This document shows positions 33,445-42,577 of a stretch of DNA of 64,000 nt, one piece after another. A program made the translations under genes and the position numbers. The DNA is from Methanomassiliicoccales archaeon. Lineage in GTDB: Archaea > Thermoplasmatota > Thermoplasmata > Methanomassiliicoccales > UBA472. Where the stretch lies: positions 124,001-188,000 of the forward strand of contig JAPKYK010000001.1 of assembly GCA_026394395.1 (NCBI GenBank), written 5' to 3'. The stretch's first letter is position 1; each line of letters opens with the position of its first letter. Below the pieces are notes generated by a model. That model did no database searches. It was not told the origin of the DNA and worked only from the letters and a program-made list of their open reading frames with translations.

Positions 33445-35328
33445 ATGATATTTATGATTCCCAAAAGTATCGACAGATCTCCTGAGATTCCCTCAAAAAC
33501 TCTACTTTTTTTTTACCTTCGTATGAATGAGAGGGAGCATAATAACGTCATCACGACATTCAAGGACCATCTCAGTAAGCTCGACCCTCACATGGATGGT
33601 ATTCTTCTCAAATATCATAGCAAAACAATGATCAGGAGGAAACTAACCGATCTAATAAACACAAGGAGGAGCCATTTCAACGGTCTAGATTACAATGTTG
33701 ACGACCTCGAAAGAGTAGTGGCTTTGAACTGTCTCAGCACCATGGAGAATTTTATTAGCGAAAGGAACGAGGTCGTTTCCAAATCAAGTGTTCTAAAAGG
33801 GCTGATGGCCGCATATAGTGGCAATCAGGATGAAGCGTACACTTACGCCTTCTATGTCGACCTGATCAACGTCATCAAAGGAGCGCAGGCCTTATCTGGC
33901 ATATATGATGAGGAAGCACCAGCTCAAAATGGCATAAATGATGCCGAAACGACCCGAATGAGATCGGATCATCTTGACAAATTGGCGCTTCGTTGCCGAA
34001 CGAGCATGGCAAAATATCCCAATGGATTGAACGAGTCGGTCATCGCGAACCGGCTTGACAATCGCAGGAGGATCTTAAGCGCCCTGGGCGGGGAGGAGGA
34101 CCACTGGTGGGACTACAAGTGGCAACGGAAAAACACCATAAGGAATTCCGCCACACTCTCGAAGCTCATCGATCTGACCGAGGAGGAGTCAAACGCAATT
34201 GAACTGGCGGTTAAAAATCACATCCCCTTCGGGATCACACCTTATTACGTGTCATTGATGGACAAGGACACATTGCGAAGAAACGACCATGCGGTTAGAG
34301 CCCAGGTCATCCCTAAAGAGCATTATCTAAAACAGGTCCTTTCTTCGTTGACGACCAAAGACAAATCCGAACTCGATTTCATGAAAGAAGGAGTGACATC
34401 ACCAGTGCCGCTGGTCACTCGAAGATATCCGATGATCGCTATCATGAAACCTTATAATTCCTGCGCCCAGATCTGCGTCTATTGTCAGCGCAATTGGGAG
34501 ATAAGGGATATCGATATCGATCAGCCGACCATCGACGATCGTACCGTAGATAAGGCGATCGAATGGTTCTCCGAGCATCCAATGGTCAGTGAGGTGCTAT
34601 TGACAGGGGGAGATCCAGTACTGTTAGAGGACAAAATACTATCCCTGCTCATTAAAAGGTTCTCAGAGATAGATCACATCACCAGAATAAGGATAGGCAC
34701 ACGAATCCCCGTCGTGCTACCGATGCGCTTTACAGAATCGTTACTTACCATATTGGAGGAAGCGCACAATCCGCCCAAACAGGAACTGTGCATAGTTACC
34801 CATGTTGAACATCCCTATGAGATAACCCCCGAGTTCGTCACCGCCATCCAATCGATAAGAAAACGAGGAATGTCGGTCTATAACCAGCAGGTCTTCACCT
34901 TTGAGAACAGTCGAAGGTTCGAGACAGCCGCGTTAAGGGAGCTGCTCAAACGGGCTGGGGTCGATCCCTATTATACATTTAACACCAAAGGCAAGGAGGA
35001 GACCCAGTGGTTTCGTGTTCCAATAGCCCGTTTATTACAGGAACGGAAAGAGGAGGCACGTCTGCTTCCAGGGCTAACGCGTACCGATGAGCCAGTGTTC
35101 AACATCCCTGCTCTCGGGAAGAACCATCTTCGTGCATGGCAACATCACGACATGATCATGATAACACCAGAGGGGGAACGGGTGTACGAGTTCCACCCCT
35201 GGGAAAAGAACATCGTCACGGCCCCCACCTATATTCACCGAGACGTACCGATTATGGACTATCTCGACCGCCTGCAGGGCATAGAGGAAGATCCCTCAGA
35301 TTATTGGAGCATATGGTATTATTTCTGA
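33445..35328 (+). CDS. Long KamA-like radical SAM protein (lysine 2,3-aminomutase family)
   Basis: A 627-residue radical SAM protein. The cluster motif is CAQICVYC (C-x3-C-x2-C) near residue 345, followed by VLLTGGDPVLLED, IGTRIPVVLPMR and the VYNQQVF strand, all as in lysine/glutamate 2,3-aminomutases. KamA enzymes are about 420 residues; here about 200 extra residues precede the core, predicted mostly helical, with no known domain that I can name. The ending DYWSIWYYF is unusual. Start is uncertain: ATGs at 33445, 33454 and 33523 are all poorly supported by Shine-Dalgarno. Codon use is more AT-rich than in neighbouring operons, suggesting transfer. No acetyltransferase AblB is adjacent. Confidence 0.78.
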   Translation: MIFMIPKSIDRSPEIPSKTLLFFYLRMNEREHNNVITTFKDHLSKLDPHMDGILLKYHSKTMIRRKLTDLINTRRSHFNGLDYNVDDLERVVALNCLSTMENFISERNEVVSKSSVLKGLMAAYSGNQDEAYTYAFYVDLINVIKGAQALSGIYDEEAPAQNGINDAETTRMRSDHLDKLALRCRTSMAKYPNGLNESVIANRLDNRRRILSALGGEEDHWWDYKWQRKNTIRNSATLSKLIDLTEEESNAIELAVKNHIPFGITPYYVSLMDKDTLRRNDHAVRAQVIPKEHYLKQVLSSLTTKDKSELDFMKEGVTSPVPLVTRRYPMIAIMKPYNSCAQICVYCQRNWEIRDIDIDQPTIDDRTVDKAIEWFSEHPMVSEVLLTGGDPVLLEDKILSLLIKRFSEIDHITRIRIGTRIPVVLPMRFTESLLTILEEAHNPPKQELCIVTHVEHPYEITPEFVTAIQSIRKRGMSVYNQQVFTFENSRRFETAALRELLKRAGVDPYYTFNTKGKEETQWFRVPIARLLQERKEEARLLPGLTRTDEPVFNIPALGKNHLRAWQHHDMIMITPEGERVYEFHPWEKNIVTAPTYIHRDVPIMDYLDRLQGIEEDPSDYWSIWYYF

Positions 35329-35394
35329 TTCTACTTTGCCGCCCAATCAGTTATCGAATTATCTAGCTGTGGTCAGTGAACCTTTCCTTTTAAT

Positions 35395-35404
35395 CATATA
35401 AATT
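35395..35404 (+). promoter_or_regulatory. TATA box for the CPA1 antiporter
   Basis: CATATAAATT is centred about 18-22 bases before the GTG start, consistent with a leaderless message. Confidence 0.45.
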
Positions 35405-35416
35405 CATACTCTGATC

Positions 35417-36694
35417 GTGGTCGTTCTCGGCACCTCCTCTTTGTTCATCGTGGCTGGACTGGCGATAGTGATAGGTTTCGTTGCCAACTACCTTTTCCGT
35501 CGCTTCAAGGCGCCGGACGTGCTTATCATCATGCTCTTCGGATACCTGATTGGCCCCACGGCGTTTGGCTTAATCGAAGCGGACGTGACCGACCTGGTGG
35601 AGAGCTTGGTACCCTATGTGTCGGCGTTAGCGCTGGCGTTCATCATGTTCAACGGTGGTCTCGAGCTCGATTTGCATGAGGTCCGCCACTCAGCTCGCAC
35701 TACTCTGCTCCTAGCGGCAGGTGGTTTCGGGATGGTCCTTATATCCATCTCGTTGATGCTCTACTTTCTTCTGGACATTCCTTTGCAGTACGCCATCTTG
35801 GGCGGGGTGGTGTTCTGTTCCACCTCCGCTCCCACGGTCATTCCTATGATCGTCAATATGGAATGCTCCCGTCGAATCAAGACGGTGCTCACTTTGGAAT
35901 CGGCGATAACGGACACGTTAGTTGTAGGCATCGGGACTGCTTTGGTAGTGTACTTCAGTCAAGACAGCGCATCTCTTGCAGGCACTACTATCGGATTAAT
36001 CAGCAGCCTTGCCGTCGCCTTCCTCGTCGGCTTGCTGGCCAGTCTGATTTGGGCTCGCCTCCTTCCTTTCCTGCAGGGCTTCAAGTACTATTACCTGCTC
36101 ACTTTGGGTGTCCTGCTCCTTCTCTACGCACTATGCGAGATCATCACACCCTACGGTGGGGGAGTGATCGTAGTGTTGGTCTTCGGTTTAATGTTGAACA
36201 ACGCGCACTATGTGCATGGCCTGCTACCACGCAGCCTCCGTCAACCTCTATTGAACAACGAGTTCAAGGTGATCAACGAGGAAGCGGCGTTCTTCATCAA
36301 GGTGTTCTTCTTTACTTTCTTGGGGTTGTACGTCTCCACCATCGACTTCCAGGTCACCTACCTGGTATTGGGATTGATGGTGTTCATCGCTTTACTATTG
36401 ATTCGGGTGGCTATGACCAGGCTCGTCTCTAAGAACGCTAAGATGGATAATGCGGAGCGGACCATGCTTTATACGATGTTCCCCCGAGGGCTATGCACTG
36501 TGGTCACTGCTTTGCTGCCCTTGTCCTACGGCCTAGACATAGGGGAAGCCCAGCAGGCATTGATAGGTATCGTGTCGACGGTGGTGGTGCTGACCACACT
36601 CCTTGCCTCCTTCGGGGCGTACATGGCGGAGCGCAAGCTATGCCAAATGAAGAAAATAGAAGAAATGGAAGAGTTCTTAATACCGGAGTTTTAA
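35417..36694 (+). CDS. Cation/proton antiporter, CPA family (first)
   Basis: A 425-residue membrane protein with about twelve hydrophobic segments. Family features are FRRFKAPDVLIIMLFGYLIGP near residue 30, FNGGLELDL in the third or fourth helix, and the ion-site region CSTSAPTVIPMI followed by LESAITDTLVV, the last like the ExAxxD signature of NhaP-type transporters. It would exchange sodium or potassium for protons. No C-terminal RCK or universal-stress domain is present. It starts with GTG shortly after a TATA box. A second, distinct antiporter is at 38199-39491. Confidence 0.88.
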   Translation: MVVLGTSSLFIVAGLAIVIGFVANYLFRRFKAPDVLIIMLFGYLIGPTAFGLIEADVTDLVESLVPYVSALALAFIMFNGGLELDLHEVRHSARTTLLLAAGGFGMVLISISLMLYFLLDIPLQYAILGGVVFCSTSAPTVIPMIVNMECSRRIKTVLTLESAITDTLVVGIGTALVVYFSQDSASLAGTTIGLISSLAVAFLVGLLASLIWARLLPFLQGFKYYYLLTLGVLLLLYALCEIITPYGGGVIVVLVFGLMLNNAHYVHGLLPRSLRQPLLNNEFKVINEEAAFFIKVFFFTFLGLYVSTIDFQVTYLVLGLMVFIALLLIRVAMTRLVSKNAKMDNAERTMLYTMFPRGLCTVVTALLPLSYGLDIGEAQQALIGIVSTVVVLTTLLASFGAYMAERKLCQMKKIEEMEEFLIPEF

Positions 36695-36913
36695 TGCAAG
36701 ACAATTGATGCCAAGGCTTGAATTTCAGAGTAAGAATGAAATTAATTTAGATTCAACAATATAAATATAACGATTTCATATATTGATTGACCGCAAATAC
36801 TTAGTCCACGCGACAGTTATAATCAATTATGTTGAATTCATGCATAGGTAGTTACTCCAGCTCACACCCGATTATCGTAAATGTAACATTGAATCTTGAA
36901 GAGGATGGGGATA

Positions 36914-38047
36914 ATGAGTGAAAAAAATGACAGGGTCGTTGTTCGAGGATTGAAGGATATTGCTGCAGCTGAGACAAGAATAAGTTATGTCAATCCAATG
37001 GGCTCGCTGTATTACCTAGGATACAATATTGATGATCTCGTGGGAAAAGTCGTCTATGCGGAGATAGCCTATCTTCTAATTTATAAAAAGTTGCCCGATC
37101 AACGTGAATTGAACGAGTTCAACTCCAATCTGATTTCGGAGATGGAATTACCAGAGGAAACCATTCGAAGCATCAAATCCACTCCTAAGAATAGCCACCC
37201 CATGGATGTATTACGAACTGAAGTTTCCCGACTTGGAGAATATGATTCTGAAAGCAATGACCTATCAGAGAACGCGAACATCAGGAGAGCTACCAGGTTA
37301 ATAGCCCAAGTGCCAACAATTGTGGCCGCCTTGCATAGAAGTCGCATTGGACAATCAATTCTGTCCCCGAGGAAGGATTATAGCTTCGCTAAGAACTTTC
37401 TCTATATGTTCAGAGGCTCTCCTCCAGACGATGACGAAACCGACGTCCTTCATCGGCTCATGATCCTCCATGCCGATCACGGGTTCAACGCCTCCACCTT
37501 TGCTGCCCGAGTTACAGCAAGCACGAATTCTGACATGTATTCTGCTGTCACCTCCGCAATCGGAACCCTGAGGGGTCCATTGCACGGAGGAGCCAGTGAG
37601 AAAGTAATGGAAATGCTCGATGACATAGGATTGGAAGAACACGTTGAAGAGTATATTCGTGGTTTATTTGACGATAATATAAAAATAATGGGTTTCGGCC
37701 ACCGGGTATATAAAACAGAAGACCCGAGAACGAAGCATCTTCGGAGCATAGTTGAAAATCTGTGTCACCGCGAGAGAACTATGAGCTTGTACAACAAATG
37801 CATCAAGATCGAGGAAATTGTACACGATAGGAAGAGGATCTATCCAAACTTAGATTTCTACGCCGCAGTAGCTATGGATGCGTTGGGAGTCCCTAAAGAA
37901 TTCTTTACGCCATTCTTCACTTCAAGCAGAATATCAGGGTGGGTCGCTCATGTAATAGAACAATACGAGGACGCGGTCCTCCTTCGTCCATCATCAAACT
38001 ATATTGGAGATTTCGGAAAGACCTTTGTCCCGATGGAACAGCGATAA
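36914..38047 (+). CDS. Citrate synthase
   Basis: Condenses oxaloacetate with acetyl-CoA. The protein (377 residues from this start) has the small-type citrate synthase layout: ILHADHGFNASTFAAR with the catalytic His near residue 190, GPLHGGASEKVMEML with the second His, and MGFGHRVYKTEDPRTKHL with the third plus active-site Arg; the catalytic Asp lies in the YPNLDFYAAVAMDALG region. GAGGATGGGG precedes ATG 36914, favouring it over an upstream in-frame TTG at 36896. The gene is AT-rich compared with most of the window and lies between two antiporters. No aconitase or isocitrate dehydrogenase is nearby. A methylcitrate synthase role cannot be excluded. Confidence 0.93.
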   Translation: MSEKNDRVVVRGLKDIAAAETRISYVNPMGSLYYLGYNIDDLVGKVVYAEIAYLLIYKKLPDQRELNEFNSNLISEMELPEETIRSIKSTPKNSHPMDVLRTEVSRLGEYDSESNDLSENANIRRATRLIAQVPTIVAALHRSRIGQSILSPRKDYSFAKNFLYMFRGSPPDDDETDVLHRLMILHADHGFNASTFAARVTASTNSDMYSAVTSAIGTLRGPLHGGASEKVMEMLDDIGLEEHVEEYIRGLFDDNIKIMGFGHRVYKTEDPRTKHLRSIVENLCHRERTMSLYNKCIKIEEIVHDRKRIYPNLDFYAAVAMDALGVPKEFFTPFFTSSRISGWVAHVIEQYEDAVLLRPSSNYIGDFGKTFVPMEQR

Positions 38048-38198
38048 TTTCGATGACACTCTTAATTTTGAAGCATGAATCGGTTCGAGAATCTGGATGC
38101 GCCGAAGTGGTCGACAATCTCGATAGGGTTGGTGTTTGGAAATGAAAAATGTAAAGGGTTGGCGTACTTCTCTACCATCAATCGAGGGTTTGTAGACG

Positions 38199-39491
38199 TC
38201 ATCGTTGACATCTTTGACCCTTCATCTCTGGAACAATAGGGGTCTTTCCATATTTCTTTTGGAAGAAGTAGGTAAGCAAAGGTGGCGCCACCAGCGTCGT
38301 CGCTATTGCCATGAACACCACTATGGCATAGACCGATTGTTCCACTACCCCTTGATTTAGACCAATAGCAGCAACGATCATTGCCACTTCACCTCGAGGG
38401 AACATTCCCGATCCGACGATGGCCGCTGATTTCCCTCCCATTTTATATGCGCCGATACCACATCCGACGAATTTAGTGATGATAGCGATTATGGTCAAGA
38501 TAATGGCAAGTGCTAGAATTCCTGAGAAATCATTCAAATGGACCTTTGTTCCAACATAGAGGAAGAAGAAGGGGACCAGGAACTCGTTGATGGCCTCGAT
38601 CTTGTCCTGACAGAACCATTTGTCCTGGAACTCGGCGAAGACCATACCGGCCAGGAAAGCCCCGACGATGGCGGCAAGGCCGATGTAGATGGCGGCATAG
38701 GATATGCCCAGGCAGAGGATGATGGCCAAGGACAGAGCGCTAATTGATAATGTCCTACCCTCGGGGGTGATGGGAGGACAGATCTCCCCCTCTGACATCA
38801 TCTTCCGATTGTTGTTTCGCACCTTACTGATGAGGCCACCGATGAACATGATGCCCAGGACGAACACGATTGCCTCCACAGCCACGATGCCCACGCTGAC
38901 CAGGCCCTCGCCACTACCGCTGCTAATACCGACGACGAGAGAAAGTACGATCAGACCCATGACGTCGTCGATTACCGCTGCTCCGATGATTATCTTGGAT
39001 TCCAAGGTATGGGTCAGGTTCATGTCCTTGATGACCCTGGCGGTGATGCCGACAGAAGTCGCCACCATAGCCGCACCAACGAACATGGCTTCGGTGTTGC
39101 TATAATTGTACGCCAGGAACAAGGCATAACCACCGAGGAAGGGAAGAATCACTCCCAACAAGGCTACAAGGAAAGCCGTCCTTCCAACGCGTCGAAGCTC
39201 ACTGTATGGTGTTTCCAGACCTACGGCAAAGATGAGAAATATGACTCCGAGTTGAGATAAGATAAAGAACATATCTCCATTCATGCTGCCAGGATTGAGA
39301 TTCAATCGGTCCATCAGGAGGGTGTTACCAATGATGATACCGCCAACAATCTCCCCGATTACCGCAGGAATCACGATACGATTCCTCATAGCGCGCGTAG
39401 CCCATTCGCAAAGGAGCCCGAGCACCTTCGCAACTACTATCAAAACGAATATGCTCAGCAGAATTTCACCAATCTGTTCCTCGCCAGCCAT
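38199..39491 (-). CDS. Cation/proton antiporter, CPA2 family (second)
   Basis: A 430-residue membrane protein with about thirteen hydrophobic segments. It has IPAVIGEIVGGIIIGNTLL near residue 40, FAVGLETPYSELRRVG, and AAVIDDVMGLIVLSLVVG with the paired aspartates of the CPA2 ion site near residue 163; MFPRGEVAMIVAAIGL near the C terminus is typical of Kef/NapA-type transporters. It would exchange sodium or potassium for protons. It faces citrate synthase convergently. No regulatory nucleotide-binding domain is attached. Confidence 0.9.
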   Translation of the reverse strand: MAGEEQIGEILLSIFVLIVVAKVLGLLCEWATRAMRNRIVIPAVIGEIVGGIIIGNTLLMDRLNLNPGSMNGDMFFILSQLGVIFLIFAVGLETPYSELRRVGRTAFLVALLGVILPFLGGYALFLAYNYSNTEAMFVGAAMVATSVGITARVIKDMNLTHTLESKIIIGAAVIDDVMGLIVLSLVVGISSGSGEGLVSVGIVAVEAIVFVLGIMFIGGLISKVRNNNRKMMSEGEICPPITPEGRTLSISALSLAIILCLGISYAAIYIGLAAIVGAFLAGMVFAEFQDKWFCQDKIEAINEFLVPFFFLYVGTKVHLNDFSGILALAIILTIIAIITKFVGCGIGAYKMGGKSAAIVGSGMFPRGEVAMIVAAIGLNQGVVEQSVYAIVVFMAIATTLVAPPLLTYFFQKKYGKTPIVPEMKGQRCQR

Positions 39492-39768
39492 GACCCATTC
39501 CTAGACCCTAATAGAAATGTATTATAAATCTACAATAGGGGAAAAAATTAGGCAACTCGAACACCTTTCGATCTCAATAAGATTTAAGATCGACAAACCT
39601 ACTTGATAGAAAGAAAAATGCCTAAATCTCTTAATCACTCTCGGAGAAAAATGACCTACTAATATCTCAGCCTCGACGACAAAAAGGAGTCCTTCAACGT
39701 GTTTGAAGAAGCGGCTGCCCAAAACATCCCCGAAAAGGGGCATTTATTGGGTTAGCCAGTAAGTTGAA

Positions 39769-39865
39769 TGGGCCCATCCGGATTTGAACCGGAGACCTTC
39801 TCCGTTCCGCCCCCTTTTTAGGAGGGGTTGTCAGGGAGACGTCATAACCGCTAGACCATGAGCCC
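39769..39865 (-). tRNA. tRNA-Val (anticodon GAC) with a 24-base intron
   Basis: The minus strand folds into a full tRNA: acceptor GGGCTCA with TGGGCCC and discriminator A; D arm GGTCTAGCGGTTATGAC; anticodon stem TCTCC/GGAGA; T arm TCCGG-TTCAAAT-CCGGA. The anticodon loop begins CTGACA, giving anticodon GAC (valine), and 24 extra bases lie between this and the 3' half of the stem. They form their own CCCCT/AGGGG helix, as expected for an archaeal intron at the canonical 37/38 site. Without the intron it is 73 bases; CCA is not encoded. A TATA-like CATATACAT lies about 30 bases upstream on the coding strand. Confidence 0.92.
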
Positions 39866-39994
39866 TTGGAATTGGCCGTAAGTTGTTCTAATGTATATGC
39901 CTTTCGCAGTCCACGATGCCATATTTCATAGTCTGGTACATCGCGTCCCCTCGCAAATTTTATTAGTAGCAGCATCTTGCATGCACTGAGCTAA

Positions 39995-40225
39995 ATGACG
40001 GAAATCATCCTCTTTACCAAACCTGATTGCCAGAAATGTGAGTATGTCAAGACGCACCTACCGGAGGGTCTGAACATGCGCATGGTCAACACCACCGAGG
40101 CCGAGGGATTGGCCGAAGCGGCGTACTACGAACTGCTGAACCGCAACCTTCCCATCTTGGTGGTTGACGACGAGGTCTTCGAGGGGTCCATCGTCATTCT
40201 CAACAAGCTGAAGGAACTGGCCTAA
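39995..40225 (+). CDS. Glutaredoxin/thioredoxin-like small redox protein
   Basis: A 76-residue thioredoxin-fold protein with the redox centre CQKC at residues 11-14 (LFTKPDCQKCEYVK) and the cis-proline region NLPILVV; EGSIVILNKLKEL closes the fold. It would act in thiol-disulfide exchange in the cytosol. The Kae1 gene starts 16 bases after its stop, so they may be co-transcribed, without an obvious functional link. Confidence 0.85.
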   Translation: MTEIILFTKPDCQKCEYVKTHLPEGLNMRMVNTTEAEGLAEAAYYELLNRNLPILVVDDEVFEGSIVILNKLKELA

Positions 40226-40241
40226 GGCCACCGAGTCTAAG

Positions 40242-41222
40242 ATGTACTGTCTAGGAATAGAGGGGACCGCCCACACCGTGGGCGTGGGAATCGTGGACCA
40301 GAAAGGTAATATCCTAGCCAACGAGCTGGAGATGTACCGACCGGCCGAGGGCGGCATCCATCCCCGGGAGGCGGCCAACCACCACGCGGAGCGCCTGGTC
40401 CCACTGGTCCGACAGGCCATGAAAAAATCAGGATTGAAGTTCAAGGACATCGGCCTGGTATGCTTCTCCAAAGGCCCCGGCCTGGGACCCTGCCTACGCA
40501 CCGTGGCCACCGGCGCCCGGGCCTTGTCGCTCAGCCTCGGTGTCCCCATCGTCGGCGTCAACCACTGCATCTCCCACCTGGAGATAGGACGGATCAAGAC
40601 GGAGGCTAAGGACCCGGTCCTGCTGTACGCCTCCGGCGGCAACACACAGGTCATCGCCTTCGCCAACGGCCGCTACCGCATCTTCGGCGAGACGCTGGAC
40701 ATCGGCATCGGGAACATGCTGGACAAGCTCGGGCGGGAGATAGGCCTCGGTTATTACGCCGGACCTAAGATAGAGAAGGCCGCCGCTCAGGGCAGCAAGC
40801 TCCTGGATCTACCGTATTCCGTCAAAGGCATGGACATGGCCTTCTCCGGGATATTGACGGCCGCAGTGGCCCACCGCAACAAGGGGGAGAGCGTGGAGGA
40901 CATCTGCTACAGTGTGCAGGAGACCTGCTTCGCCATGCTCACCGAGGTGACGGAGCGGGCCATGGCCCACGTGGAGAAGGAAGAGGTGCTGCTAGGCGGC
41001 GGAGTGGTGCAGAACAAGCGCCTGCAGCGCATGGTGCAGGAGATGGCCGAGGCCCGCAACGCCCGCATGTACGTTCCCGACCGCACGCTATGCATGGACA
41101 ACGGGGCCATGATCGCCTGGACCGGCCTGATAATGCACCAGGCGGGCGTGAAGCACGATCTGAAATCCACCATCGTCGACCAGCGGTTCCGCACCGACCA
41201 GGTCGAGGTCACTTGGCGCTAG
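40242..41222 (+). CDS. Kae1, KEOPS threonylcarbamoyl-adenosine tRNA modification subunit
   Basis: The catalytic subunit transferring threonylcarbamoyl to A37 of ANN-decoding tRNAs. The 326-residue ASKHA-fold protein begins CLGIEGTAHTVGVG and has the metal-binding HPREAANHHAERLVPLV (HxxxH) near residue 48, ASGGNTQVIAF, and LLGGGVVQNKRL; the final metal Asp lies in CMDNGAMIAWTG. Bud32 kinase, often fused or adjacent in archaea, is absent here, so Kae1 is stand-alone. Its last 14 bases overlap the convergent DHH nuclease gene. Confidence 0.95.
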   Translation: MYCLGIEGTAHTVGVGIVDQKGNILANELEMYRPAEGGIHPREAANHHAERLVPLVRQAMKKSGLKFKDIGLVCFSKGPGLGPCLRTVATGARALSLSLGVPIVGVNHCISHLEIGRIKTEAKDPVLLYASGGNTQVIAFANGRYRIFGETLDIGIGNMLDKLGREIGLGYYAGPKIEKAAAQGSKLLDLPYSVKGMDMAFSGILTAAVAHRNKGESVEDICYSVQETCFAMLTEVTERAMAHVEKEEVLLGGGVVQNKRLQRMVQEMAEARNARMYVPDRTLCMDNGAMIAWTGLIMHQAGVKHDLKSTIVDQRFRTDQVEVTWR

Positions 41223-42570
41223 CCCGGTTCATCTGCTTCGCCACGATGATGTCCAAGGCCTGAATGAAATCTATGTCCTTGCCCAGGGGGATGGTCGCCC
41301 CGCTGGCGATGTTGTGACCACCGCCCACGCCCCCCACGGACGCCGCGGCGTCCCGGAGGGCCACGGAAAGGTCCAGACCGTCCTTGTCCACCAGCTTCCT
41401 GGTGCCGCGGGAGGAGATCTTGAAATCCTTGTCCATGCGGGTCAGGCAGATGGTGGCCTTGTCCTGGTCCCCCACCCACTGCATGATGATGCCACAAAGC
41501 TCGCTGGAGACCTCCTTGTTCGACGATTCGAAGTACTGGATGGCGGTCTCCTTGGAAAGGCCGCGCTCCGCGGTGCGCCGTGCAGCGGACAAAAGCATGT
41601 CGTCATAATTGCGGACTAGGGACTCGGCCCTCTTGCGCGCCTCCTCCTCCCCCAGCAGCATGGCCAGTCCCAACGAGGTCTCGTCAACGCGGCCGCAGGC
41701 GTTCACCAGCCTGGTCAGCTGCCCTGCCCTGGAGTTGGCCTTGGGGAAGAAATAGTCCGAGGCCAGCTCGTCCTCCAAGCTGCCCTGGGAGCATCCCTGT
41801 TCCAGCAGCCTCAACGAGATGAGCGAGGAGAGCCTGCGCCTTCCCCCTTCGTCCAGACCGTCCCAGGTCGTCTCCGGCCGAACGTTCGCTTCCTGCAGCA
41901 GCTGGGCGATGCCCTGGGTATCGCCGCTCACCCCCCGAATGAAGGGGTGGGCCGAGCGCATCAATCCCTCGCCCACCGGTCCAGGGAGGAGTAGCGAGCC
42001 CTTCCGTTCTTGTACCAGCTCCTTTTTGGCCCCCTCGGTGAAGAGGTGGGCGTTCACACCCATGAGCCCGGACAGGTGCTGCCGGTCACCGACCATTCCG
42101 GCGAAGGCCAGCGGCAGCAGGTCCCAGTTCTTTTCATCCACCGTTACCGCCAGCAGCATCGACAGGGTGCTGGCGCAGGCGTACCTGGCCCCGTCCACCT
42201 TGAAGACCGAGGGGTTGAGGTGGAACAGCTTCTCGGAATCCCGTTCGGGGCGATGATGGTCCAGGACGATCACCTTGGTCCCCAGCGATTCGAGAAGGCC
42301 GAGGTTCGCGGACCCCATGTCGGAGACTATCAGCAGGTCCACCCCGGCGGAAGCCCCCGCCTTGATGGCCTCCTGGTCGAAGCTCTTGAGCATGGTGGTC
42401 TGAGCGCCCTTGCCCTGCCGGAGCATCATGGCCGTCAGGACGCTAGCGGCGGATATGCCGTCCGCATCGTTGTGGGAAAAGATACGGGCCTCGGTGCAGG
42501 ACCGCACCGCGGCTGCCGCTTTGCAAAAGCGAGTTAAGAGGTTTTCTGGCAACTGGACGTTCACGTCCAT
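41209..42570 (-). CDS. DHH-family phosphoesterase, archaeal RecJ-like
   Basis: A 453-residue DHH/DHHA1 protein. Motifs: FSHNDADGISAASVL near residue 33, LIVSDMGS, VLDHHRPE (the DHH box) and, in the C-terminal DHHA1 domain, GGVGGGHNIASGATIP. Archaeal homologues are RecJ/Cdc45-like nucleases, including the GINS-associated nuclease acting at replication forks, and some act on short RNA. It lies seven bases after the S15 gene, a conserved archaeal arrangement. GINS is not in the window, so the partner is inferred. Confidence 0.9.
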   Translation of the reverse strand: MDVNVQLPENLLTRFCKAAAAVRSCTEARIFSHNDADGISAASVLTAMMLRQGKGAQTTMLKSFDQEAIKAGASAGVDLLIVSDMGSANLGLLESLGTKVIVLDHHRPERDSEKLFHLNPSVFKVDGARYACASTLSMLLAVTVDEKNWDLLPLAFAGMVGDRQHLSGLMGVNAHLFTEGAKKELVQERKGSLLLPGPVGEGLMRSAHPFIRGVSGDTQGIAQLLQEANVRPETTWDGLDEGGRRRLSSLISLRLLEQGCSQGSLEDELASDYFFPKANSRAGQLTRLVNACGRVDETSLGLAMLLGEEEARKRAESLVRNYDDMLLSAARRTAERGLSKETAIQYFESSNKEVSSELCGIIMQWVGDQDKATICLTRMDKDFKISSRGTRKLVDKDGLDLSVALRDAAASVGGVGGGHNIASGATIPLGKDIDFIQALDIIVAKQMNRASAK

Positions 42571-42577
42571 ATTACCC

